Shown piece after piece: positions 1 through 5,200 of a stretch of 5,200 nucleotides of DNA (the stretch's first letter is position 1; each line of letters opens with the position of its first letter). Source of the stretch: Candidatus Omnitrophota bacterium. Lineage in GTDB: Bacteria; Omnitrophota; Gorgyraeia; Gygaellales; Profunditerraquicolaceae. Made by a program: the position numbers and the translations under genes. Location: contig JAFGET010000062.1 of NCBI GenBank assembly GCA_016931435.1, forward strand, positions 1 to 5,200, given 5' to 3'. Under the pieces are notes generated by a model, which worked only from the letters and a program-made list of their open reading frames with translations, was not told the DNA's origin and did not search any database.

Positions 1-506
1 CTGTGTTCGCTGAATTGCCTGGCAAGCGCAAGGTGCGAAAAATTATTCTTGGCTACCACCAGGACACCGGAAGTCTCTTTATCCAGCCTGTGCACGATGC
101 CCGGGCGGTCCTTGTTTATATCGGATAACTCCCTGAAACGGTAAAGCAGCGCGTTGACTAAAGTATGCGCGTAATTGCCCGCGGCAGGATGCACCACAAG
201 CCCGGCCGGCTTATTTATGACCACCAGGTCCGCGTCTTCATGAATGATTTCCAGCGGAATATCTTCCGCCTGCGGGATGTGATCTTTTTTCTCCTCAAGA
301 ACGATCTTGAATTCCTGCCCTTGCTTTACCTTATAATTAGGCTTAAGCGCACACCCGCTTGCTTCATAGACTTTTTTATCCAGTATAAGCTTTTGTAAAA
401 AAGTACGCGAAAGCCCCAACTCGTTGCTTTCGGCAAACTCTATCAGTAATAAATCCAGGCGTTTCCCCGCGCATTCAGGCGCTACTTTTAAAGCATATTC
501 GGCCAT
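1..506 (-). CDS. rluD: RluD-type 23S rRNA pseudouridine synthase, N-terminal part (runs off the window)
   Basis: The first 168 residues are visible; the C-terminus lies beyond position 1, so this is a window cut and not a broken gene. Residues about 14-70 form an S4 RNA-binding domain (R16-L-D18, S33-R34, then a KVKQGQEF turn). The RluA-family catalytic domain follows, with INKPAGLVVHPAAGN at about 97-111 and the signature HRLDKETSG at 139-147. D142 is the expected catalytic aspartate, equivalent to E. coli RluD D139. In this family the enzyme isomerises uridines to pseudouridine; RluD acts on helix 69 of 23S rRNA. The S4 domain and the VVHPAAGN stretch favour RluC/RluD over RluA or TruC, and RluD is the closest by eye. 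The ATG at 506 is fixed by an in-frame TAA four codons upstream and an AAGG ribosome-binding site. It is the last gene of the visible operon, and a homologue (ylyB) also follows lspA in Bacillus. The exact target uridines are inferred. Confidence 0.9.
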   Translation of the reverse strand, partial: MAEYALKVAPECAGKRLDLLLIEFAESNELGLSRTFLQKLILDKKVYEASGCALKPNYKVKQGQEFKIVLEEKKDHIPQAEDIPLEIIHEDADLVVINKPAGLVVHPAAGNYAHTLVNALLYRFRELSDINKDRPGIVHRLDKETSGVLVVAKNNFSHLALARQFSEH

Positions 507-513
507 AATCTTA

Positions 514-526
514 CCTTAGTCACCTC
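514..526 (-). promoter_or_regulatory. Two candidate ribosome-binding sites for the pseudouridine synthase gene
   Basis: On the minus strand, AAGG (514-517) lies 7 nt before the ATG at 506, which is a normal spacing. A better match to the anti-Shine-Dalgarno sequence, GAGGTGA (520-526), lies 13 nt before the ATG, longer than usual. Either could serve. Their presence suggests the gene is initiated independently and not only by coupling to lgt, whose stop codon is 59 nt upstream. Confidence 0.5.
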
Positions 527-555
527 ATCTTAGCAATAAACTATCCCCATAAAGT

Positions 556-576
556 CCCGGAGGCGCTATCTCCGGG
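556..576 (-). other. Perfect 7-bp GC-rich hairpin containing the lgt stop codon
   Basis: The minus-strand RNA reads CCCGGAG, a 7-nt loop (AUAGCGC), then CUCCGGG. The arms, 570-576 and 556-562, are exactly complementary, and five of the seven pairs are G-C. The lgt stop codon (UAG, 566-568) sits in the loop. The sequence after the stem is ACTTTATGGGG, not a run of U, so it is not a standard rho-independent terminator. It might pause polymerase, stabilise the upstream mRNA end, or separate lgt from the next gene. It could also be chance, since the upstream arm is coding sequence. Confidence 0.45.
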
Positions 577-1297
577 CACGCCTCAAGGCCAAAAGTTTAA
601 TTGAAGATAAACAAAAGATCCCCGCGCTGATAAAATGAAAAATAGTCAATCCGGAAAAAACGGCGGCATTATCGGCGCGCAAAAACTCAATAAAAAATCT
701 CTGTAATGAATACAAAAAAAGGTAAGTAAAAAAAACAGCGGACGGTTCATGCGGTTTCTCCTGCAATAGCCTGAGAGTCAAAAAAATAATAGCCAGCGCC
801 AAAGAAGAATATATCTGCGTGGGGATAAGGACCTGCCCGTGCGCCGGAAAATAGATACCGTAGACAGAAACCTTCCCGTAACAGCAGCCGTTTAAAAAAC
901 ATCCGATCCTGCCTATGGACTGCCCTAATGCCAGAAAAGGAGCGTAAAGGTCCAAGACCTTATATACGGATAGCTTTTTCTTTTTTAGGTAAAAAAAGGA
1001 AAAAGCTGCACCCAGGGCAAGACCCCCGAACCAGGACAACCCCCCGTGCTGCAACATAAATATCTCTAAGGGCCTTTTTAAATAATAACCCGCGTTCTCA
1101 AGGACAAAAAACAGCCGCGCCCCGATTATCCCGCTGATAAGCGCCCCGAAAGAAAAATTATAGATGATCTCGGCGGATATCTCCTTTCGCGAAGATTTTG
1201 CCAAGACCAGCCTGAAACTGATAAAAAACGCCAAAGCTAGCATCAAGCCGTAAGAGTAGATCTTAAAGGGGCCTATGGAACAGATTAACGGATGCAT
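566..1297 (-). CDS. lgt: Prolipoprotein diacylglyceryl transferase (Lgt), divergent type
   Basis: A 243-residue multipass inner-membrane protein, shorter than E. coli Lgt (291). In this family the enzyme moves a diacylglyceryl group from phosphatidylglycerol to the lipobox cysteine of prolipoproteins, the first step of lipoprotein maturation. Seen here: Y16 in the N-terminal helix (E. coli Y26), a GAR motif at R61 (E. coli R73), HGGLSWFGG at 84-92, the signature GRIGCFLNGCCYG at 129-141 with R130 equivalent to essential R143, PTQIY at 159-163, and RFFIEFLR at 200-207 (R200/E204, equivalent to R239/E243). Several hydrophobic segments cover most of the chain. Oddities: E. coli H103, N146 and E151 correspond to F90, C133 and C138. 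The Cys-containing signature recalls the divergent Lgt branch found in many non-enteric bacteria. The ATG at 1297 is fixed by an in-frame TAA two codons upstream; only a weak GGA precedes it. Adjacent lspA, the next enzyme of the pathway, supports the assignment. Confidence 0.9.
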   Translation of the reverse strand: MHPLICSIGPFKIYSYGLMLALAFFISFRLVLAKSSRKEISAEIIYNFSFGALISGIIGARLFFVLENAGYYLKRPLEIFMLQHGGLSWFGGLALGAAFSFFYLKKKKLSVYKVLDLYAPFLALGQSIGRIGCFLNGCCYGKVSVYGIYFPAHGQVLIPTQIYSSLALAIIFLTLRLLQEKPHEPSAVFFTYLFLYSLQRFFIEFLRADNAAVFSGLTIFHFISAGIFCLSSIKLLALRRARR

Positions 1298-1315
1298 TTT
1301 TTAATCCAAAATTAT

Positions 1316-1336
1316 ACTTTTTACTTTTGACTTTTG
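1316..1336 (-). repeat. Three tandem 7-nt repeats across the lspA stop codon
   Basis: On the minus strand the units are CAAAAGT (1330-1336), CAAAAGT (1323-1329) and AAAAAGT (1316-1322): two identical copies and a third with one change. They encode the last residues of LspA (KSQK) and span its stop codon at 1321-1323. Because the unit is not a multiple of three, gain or loss of a copy would alter the frame at the extreme C-terminus only, and so probably be harmless. It may be chance low complexity in an A-rich stretch. Confidence 0.5.
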
Positions 1337-1761
1337 CCTTTTAATATATCCCACCCCAACAAAACCGCACCTACGGTTATGGAGCTATCGGCGATATTAA
1401 AGACCGGCCAGATACGCAAGTCTATAAAATCTACGACGTAACCGAACAACAAACGGTCAACAAGGTTGCCGGTGGCTCCTGCCAGGATAAGGATCAACGA
1501 GAGATTATATAAAGAAAGCTTCTTTAGCCCGGATTTTTTAAGATTGATGCAGATCAAAAAGAAAGCGGCGACCGTAGTGAGGATAAAAAAAGGGACCTGG
1601 TTTTTCAGTATTCCGAATGCCGCTCCGCGGTTATAGACAAGCGTCAAGTGCAATATGCCTTTTATCAAAGGAACGGAATTATTTAAGGTAAGATATTTTA
1701 AGGAAAGGAACTTTAAGAGCTGGTCAAAAAGAAGGATACTTGCTGCGATAATAAAAAGCAT
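1321..1761 (-). CDS. lspA: Lipoprotein signal peptidase (signal peptidase II, LspA)
   Basis: A 146-residue aspartic peptidase of the cytoplasmic membrane (family A8), close to the usual length. It removes the signal peptide from prolipoproteins already lipidated by Lgt, cutting just before the modified cysteine. Four hydrophobic segments are visible (about 1-20, 56-73, 86-101, 122-138). All family motifs are present: FDQ with D13 near the end of helix 1, the YNRGAAFG block at 43-50, GNLVDRLLFGYVVDF at 98-112 and FNIADSSITVG at 121-131. By alignment with the Pseudomonas enzyme (D124/D143), the catalytic pair is D111 (VVD) and D125 (FNIAD). The ATG at 1761 is the first possible start, because the stop codon of the upstream gene is in frame three codons before it. 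The only SD-like sequence, AGG, is too close to the ATG, so translation probably depends on coupling across the 9-nt gap. The gene for the previous pathway step, lgt, lies 23 nt downstream. Confidence 0.96.
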   Translation of the reverse strand: MLFIIAASILLFDQLLKFLSLKYLTLNNSVPLIKGILHLTLVYNRGAAFGILKNQVPFFILTTVAAFFLICINLKKSGLKKLSLYNLSLILILAGATGNLVDRLLFGYVVDFIDLRIWPVFNIADSSITVGAVLLGWDILKGKSQK

Positions 1762-1770
1762 TGCCTGCGG

Positions 1771-2157
1771 CTAGCGTCTTTTTTCTTTTTTCTGCTGGCA
1801 CTTGATGCAATAACGCGCATAGACCACAGCCTTAAGCCGAGTCTTTGAAATAAGATGCTTGCAGTCCTCACAGATACCGAAAGTGCCTTCGTCTATTTTC
1901 TTCAGGGCATCATCGAGTTCATACAAAAATTGCCTTTCGTTGGAAGCTATCCCCAAAGAAAACTCCCTGTCGTAAGTATCGGTAGCAACGTCGGCCATAT
2001 GGTAAGTATACCCCGATATATCGCCGGCGGCGTCCTTCTGGGATTTTTTCAACGTATCTTCTGAAATATGCTTTATGCCCTCGGTTATCTCGTCTTTTCT
2101 TTTAAAAATCAACTTTTTAAAATCTGCTAATTCCGCCTTGGTAAATTTCTTCTTCAC
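1771..2157 (-). CDS. DksA/TraR-family C4 zinc-finger protein (YlyA/YocK-like)
   Basis: A 128-residue protein. Its N-terminal 90 residues are charged and helical-looking, consistent with the DksA coiled coil. Its C-terminus carries a C4 zinc finger, C96-x2-C99-x17-C117-x2-C120, inside GTFGICEDC...RLKA...CIKCQ, the classic DksA/TraR signature. Family members bind in the secondary channel of RNA polymerase and modulate initiation, in E. coli with ppGpp. The stretch GDISGYTYHMADVATD at 45-60, followed by YDREF, matches the H-x-AD-x-x-T layout of Gram-positive YocK/YteA-type proteins better than the DxxDxA tip of E. coli DksA. A DksA-like effect on rRNA promoters therefore cannot be assumed. It starts with GTG at 2157, 1 nt after the ileS stop codon; an upstream in-frame TAG excludes earlier starts, and a strong AGGAGG supports it. 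The gene has the same position, between ileS and lspA, as Bacillus ylyA. Family call is firm; regulatory role is inferred. Confidence 0.92.
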   Translation of the reverse strand: MKKKFTKAELADFKKLIFKRKDEITEGIKHISEDTLKKSQKDAAGDISGYTYHMADVATDTYDREFSLGIASNERQFLYELDDALKKIDEGTFGICEDCKHLISKTRLKAVVYARYCIKCQQKKEKRR

Positions 2158-2158
2158 T

Positions 2159-4951
2159 TTATCTTCCTCCTATAGCACTGAAACATTTTGCGCAAATCAA
2201 AGGATGCTCCTCGTTTGACCCGACATCTTGCGAATAATTCCAGCACCGGGCGCATTTTTTACCTTCAGCCCGCAAAACTTCAATAGCCACGTCATCTTCG
2301 GGCAATCCGGCGGCCTCTTCTATCATAACTTGAGACACCTTAAAAAACTCAATCAAATCATCTTTCAAGTTTGATAAGAATGTATACCGATTGCGGTGAT
2401 TTGTCAATAGAATAATTTTTGCGTCAAAGGAACTGCCGATCTCTCCTTTTGAACGCAATTGCTCCAATCTCTCGTTTACTTTCGGCACAAGCTCAATGAC
2501 GCTTTTTAACTCCTCAAAAATATCCTTGCCCTGAGAGAATAGTTCATCTTGCGACAGGTCCGGGTCCCGTTTCGGCCAATCCGAAAGGTGAACGCTTATG
2601 ACCCGCTTATCCTTTTCTTCCTTAGGCATAATCTGCCATATTTCTTCCGCGGTAAAAGGCAAGATCGGCGCCAGCATCCTGACTAAGACATTCAATACTT
2701 CAAAGATCGCCGTCTGCGCCGCGCGCCTCTGCCGTGAACCGGGGGCGCAAGTATAAAGCCTGCCCTTTATGATATCAAGGTAATATGTCGAAAGCTGTAT
2801 ATTGCAAAATTCATAGATCGCCTGGTAGACTTTATAAAATTCAAAGCTATCGTATGCCTGGTTCACCCTCTCAAGCAAGGACCTTTGTAACCCGAACAAT
2901 ATCCATTTATCTATTTTTTTCAAGTCACCGTATTTTACCTTGTCGGACTCGGGATCAAAATCATAGAGGTTGCTTAAAATAAACCTTACGGTATTTCTTA
3001 TCTTACGGTATGCTTCGCTTAAACGGGTCAATATCTCCTTTGAGATCCGGATATCCTCGTTATAATCGCTGGAAGCCACCCACATGCGCAAAATATCCGC
3101 TCCGTAATCCTTGATAATATCATGAGGCGAGACCACATTACCCAAAGACTTCGACATCTTCCTGCCAGTGCCGTCTACGACAAAACCGTGCGTAAGCACG
3201 CTCTGATAGGGCGGTTTGCCGTCTATGCATACCGCCGGGATCAAGGAAGACTGAAACCATCCGCGGTGCTGGTCGGAGCCTTCCAGGTATAAAGCGCAAG
3301 GGATCTCTCTGCCCAGTTCTTCTCTTTTTTTAAGCACTGCTTGATGGCTTACACCGGAATCAAACCAGACATCAAGAATATCCGTCCCCTTGGAAAAACT
3401 GCTGCCTTTGCAATCAGGGCAAATAAAATCATCGGGAAGAAAATCCGCTATATCCCGGCTAAACCAGCTATCCGTCCCTTCGGTAGAGACAAATCCGGCA
3501 AACTTATCTATTATCTTCGGCTCAAGGAATTCCTGGCGGCAATTATTACAAACGACTGCCGGGATAGGAACGCCCCAATAACGCTGGCGCGAAAGGCACC
3601 AGTCAGGCCTAAGCTCCACCATCGAGGAGATCCTTTCTTTTCCGGAAACCGGGATCCACTGGATATCTTTATTTATCGCCTCAAGCAGGCGCCCGCGCAG
3701 GCCCTGGTGGTCAATATTTAAAAACCACTGTTTCGTCGCACGAAAAATAACCGGATTTTTGCATCTCCAGCAATGAGGGTAAGAATGCTGGAGTTTTTCC
3801 GCCAAAAGCAAAAGCCCTGAACGGCCAAGTTTATCGATGATAAGGTCATTGGCTTTATAGACATTCAAGCCCTGGAATTCTTTTGCGCTCTGGTCAAAGT
3901 TCCCTTTAGCGTCCACCGGCATTACTATCTCCAGTTTATATTTTAAACCGGTAAGATAGTCTTCCGCTCCGTGTCCGGGGGCAGTATGCACAAGGCCCGT
4001 GCCCTCTTCAGACGAAACATAATCCGCAAGGACCACTTTGCCCTTTCTTAAACCGAAAGGATGCGCATAAAGGGCCCCTTCCAGTTCTTTCCCCTTGAAT
4101 CGCCGGATAATTTCATATTTTTCAATACCCATCCTTTCCAGCGCCTGCGCCCTCACTTCAGCGATGATCAAATTACCTTTATCGGTCTTTATATAGGAAT
4201 AAATAAATTCCGGATGCACCGCTACCGCGACATTTGCCAATAATGTCCAGGGAGTCGTAGTCCAGATTACAAGATAAGTATCTTTTGAGAAATCCTTACG
4301 TTCTTCCAACTCGAATTTTACATATACGGAAGGCGATGTATGCGCATCGTATTCTACTTCCGCCTCTGCCAAGGCAGTCTCGCACTTAAAACACCAATTC
4401 ACCGGTTTAAGGCCGCGGTAGATATACCCTTTCTCTGTGAGTGCCCCCAAGGACCTGACGATCTCCTCTTCATAGGAGGCATCAAGCGTAAGATATGGCT
4501 TCTGCCAATCCCCGAAGACACCCAGGCGCTTAAATTGTTCCTTCTGAAGGCTGACATAACGCATGGCGTAGGCATAAGCCTTTTGCCTGAATTCCAGCTG
4601 TGGTATCTGGTATTTATTGATCTTTAATTCCTTAAATAGCTGGTGCTCTACCGGAAGCCCGTGGCAATCCCACCCCGGCACATAAGCAGAATCAAACCCG
4701 CGCATGTTCTTGTATTTTACGATAATATCCTTCAGGGTCTTATTCAAGGCATGCCCTATATGTATATCCCCGTTTGCGTAGGGCGGGCCGTCGTGAAGGA
4801 TGTAACGGTCTTTTCCTTTGCTCTTATCACGGATGAGCCGATAGATATCCGCTTCCTGCCATAATTTTAAAAAACCCGGCTCTCTTTTGGGCAGGTCCGC
4901 CTTCATCGCGAATCCGGTCTTGGGAAGATTTAAAGTGTTTTTGTATTCCAT
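2159..4951 (-). CDS. ileS: Isoleucyl-tRNA synthetase (IleRS), class Ia
   Basis: A complete 930-residue cytoplasmic enzyme, close to E. coli IleRS length (about 938). It activates isoleucine with ATP, loads tRNA-Ile, and hydrolyses mischarged valine. Domains in order: Rossmann half with HIGH at 64-67; the CP1 editing domain at about 185-400, with WTTTPWT at 230-236 and GTGLVHTAPGHGAEDY at 317-332 (D331 aligns with editing Asp342 of E. coli); WCLSRQRYWG at 451-460; DVWFDSG at 527-533; KMSKS at 598-602; an anticodon-binding helical domain at about 640-800; and a C-terminal zinc finger, C900-x2-C903...C920-x2-C923. Further Cys pairs are C187/C190 with C394/C397 (matching the zinc site of the Thermus enzyme) and C468/C471 with C511/C514. 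The HIGH motif context and C-terminal finger mark the ordinary bacterial type (IleS1), not the mupirocin-resistant IleS2 type. The N-terminus (YKNTLNLPKTGF) matches E. coli, and an in-frame TAG four codons upstream fixes the ATG. No Shine-Dalgarno is visible. Confidence 0.98.
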   Translation of the reverse strand: MEYKNTLNLPKTGFAMKADLPKREPGFLKLWQEADIYRLIRDKSKGKDRYILHDGPPYANGDIHIGHALNKTLKDIIVKYKNMRGFDSAYVPGWDCHGLPVEHQLFKELKINKYQIPQLEFRQKAYAYAMRYVSLQKEQFKRLGVFGDWQKPYLTLDASYEEEIVRSLGALTEKGYIYRGLKPVNWCFKCETALAEAEVEYDAHTSPSVYVKFELEERKDFSKDTYLVIWTTTPWTLLANVAVAVHPEFIYSYIKTDKGNLIIAEVRAQALERMGIEKYEIIRRFKGKELEGALYAHPFGLRKGKVVLADYVSSEEGTGLVHTAPGHGAEDYLTGLKYKLEIVMPVDAKGNFDQSAKEFQGLNVYKANDLIIDKLGRSGLLLLAEKLQHSYPHCWRCKNPVIFRATKQWFLNIDHQGLRGRLLEAINKDIQWIPVSGKERISSMVELRPDWCLSRQRYWGVPIPAVVCNNCRQEFLEPKIIDKFAGFVSTEGTDSWFSRDIADFLPDDFICPDCKGSSFSKGTDILDVWFDSGVSHQAVLKKREELGREIPCALYLEGSDQHRGWFQSSLIPAVCIDGKPPYQSVLTHGFVVDGTGRKMSKSLGNVVSPHDIIKDYGADILRMWVASSDYNEDIRISKEILTRLSEAYRKIRNTVRFILSNLYDFDPESDKVKYGDLKKIDKWILFGLQRSLLERVNQAYDSFEFYKVYQAIYEFCNIQLSTYYLDIIKGRLYTCAPGSRQRRAAQTAIFEVLNVLVRMLAPILPFTAEEIWQIMPKEEKDKRVISVHLSDWPKRDPDLSQDELFSQGKDIFEELKSVIELVPKVNERLEQLRSKGEIGSSFDAKIILLTNHRNRYTFLSNLKDDLIEFFKVSQVMIEEAAGLPEDDVAIEVLRAEGKKCARCWNYSQDVGSNEEHPLICAKCFSAIGGR
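2166..2171 (-). promoter_or_regulatory. Strong Shine-Dalgarno of the DksA-like gene, inside the end of ileS
   Basis: AGGAGG on the minus strand lies 8 nt before the GTG at 2157 and is the best ribosome-binding site in the window. It falls within the codons for the last residues of IleRS (Ile-Gly-Gly-Arg), so translation of the two genes is physically linked. The strong site with a weak GTG start decides the start codon. Confidence 0.9.
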
Positions 4952-4969
4952 ATTCAGTAACTATTGATC

Positions 4970-5005
4970 CACGACACCTGATACATGTTTATGCCAGGTA
5001 TCATA
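4970..5005 (-). promoter_or_regulatory. Hairpin in the short ileS leader, possible cis-regulatory element
   Basis: In the minus-strand RNA, GAUACCUG (4995-5002) pairs with CAGGUGUC (4973-4980) around a 14-nt loop. The stem has 8 pairs with one G-U and extends to 11 pairs (5003-5005 with 4970-4972) using two more G-U pairs. A second, exclusive fold exists: UGAUAC (4998-5003) with GUAUCA (4979-4984), a perfect 6-bp match. No U-run follows, so it is not an intrinsic terminator. The base of the stem lies 18 nt before the ileS ATG, which lacks a Shine-Dalgarno. A control role is only a possibility. It is too short for a standard T-box leader. Confidence 0.35.
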
Positions 5006-5016
5006 TGTCATGAATA

Positions 5017-5200
5017 TTATGAAACATATTTGCCTATTATAATATCAAGGTCCTTCTTTACTTTCGCCGGAATAAACTTCTTATCGGTGACAATCGCATG
5101 CTTTAACGCGTCTTTGCAGGCGCAATCCCTGCGGGCCGGAATATTTTCTATGACTTGCGCGATTATCTTTTTGGCATTCTCCACGTTTTTCAACAGATTA
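5017..5200 (-). CDS. Unrecognised protein, C-terminal 60 residues (enters from beyond the window)
   Basis: An open frame enters at the window edge and ends with TAA at 5017-5019, 65 nt before ileS on the same strand. The visible 60 residues are rich in Lys, Ile and Ala and look helical (for example NVENAKKIIAQVIENI), with a short CAC cysteine pair at residues 26-28 followed by DALKHAI, and a KVKKDLDIIIGKY end. The codons are of the same character as in the neighbouring genes and the frame has no stop, so a real gene is likely. I do not recognise the family. In Bacillus divIVA stands upstream of ileS, but this tail does not look like a DivIVA C-terminus. The start and the main part of the protein are not in the window. 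Confidence 0.65.
   Translation of the reverse strand, partial: NLLKNVENAKKIIAQVIENIPARRDCACKDALKHAIVTDKKFIPAKVKKDLDIIIGKYVS

Noticed and set aside
1..506. Truncated pseudouridine synthase pseudogene
   Set aside because: The frame is intact up to the window boundary and the catalytic motif is complete; the truncation is only the edge of the window.
530..550. Tiny minus-strand ORF (MGIVYC) in the lgt-rluD gap as a leader peptide
   Set aside because: Six residues without a good ribosome-binding site or a run of regulatory codons; likely chance.
556..576. Rho-independent terminator at the lgt end
   Set aside because: The stem is good, but on the minus strand it is followed by ACTTTATGGGG, not a U-tract, and on the plus strand it is followed by CACGCC.
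1311..1316. TATAAT on the minus strand between lspA and lgt as a promoter -10 box
   Set aside because: No -35 match lies 16-18 nt upstream (the position reads AGGCAA), there is no extended -10 TG, and the implied leader would be only a few bases. The region is generally A/T-rich.
3341..3721. Plus-strand 126-residue open frame opposite ileS
   Set aside because: It is antisense to the conserved central part of IleRS, has no recognisable domain, and reads as a shadow of the real gene. The same applies to the plus-strand frames at 165-398, 1855-2064, 2785-2982, 3390-3581, 4061-4243, 4340-4627 and 4643-4864.
5001..5006. TATGAT-like -10 box upstream of ileS
   Set aside because: The hexamer about 17 nt upstream (TATGTT) is not a credible -35, and the site lies inside the hairpin region.
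4952..5016. T-box riboswitch for ileS
   Set aside because: The gap is only 65 nt and lacks the T-box consensus, a stem I with specifier loop and a terminator or sequestrator.

Overview
The window is one stretch of minus-strand genes with very short gaps, read from high to low coordinates. In transcription order it holds: the C-terminal end of an unrecognised protein (cut by the window edge at 5200), isoleucyl-tRNA synthetase (ileS), a DksA/TraR-type C4 zinc-finger protein, signal peptidase II (lspA), prolipoprotein diacylglyceryl transferase (lgt), and the N-terminal two thirds or so of an RluD-type 23S rRNA pseudouridine synthase (cut by the window edge at 1). The intergenic gaps are 65, 1, 9, 23 and 59 nt, so the block reads as a single operon. 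I found no convincing promoter or rho-independent terminator inside it.

The order ileS, DksA/TraR-like gene, lspA, rluD-like gene matches the Bacillus subtilis cluster ileS-ylyA-lspA-ylyB, with lgt inserted between lspA and the pseudouridine synthase gene. Functionally it is a housekeeping block. IleRS charges tRNA-Ile and RluD modifies the large ribosomal subunit. Lgt and LspA are the first and second steps of lipoprotein maturation at the cytoplasmic membrane. The DksA-like protein is probably a transcription factor acting on RNA polymerase. The Lys/Ile-rich, AT-leaning coding, the cluster layout and the divergent Lgt signature suggest an uncultured, non-proteobacterial, probably Gram-negative lineage such as Candidatus Omnitrophota. 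That assignment is a guess from overall impression; nothing in the window proves it.

No mobile element, CRISPR array, tRNA, rRNA or phage gene is visible, and no stretch over 300 bases lacks a gene. I do not see a new system here. The points worth a second look are small: a hairpin in the short, Shine-Dalgarno-less ileS leader; a perfect GC-rich hairpin whose loop holds the lgt stop codon; an Lgt that lacks residues known to be essential in the E. coli enzyme; a DksA-like protein that lacks the E. coli coiled-coil tip motif; and an unrecognised gene upstream of ileS.
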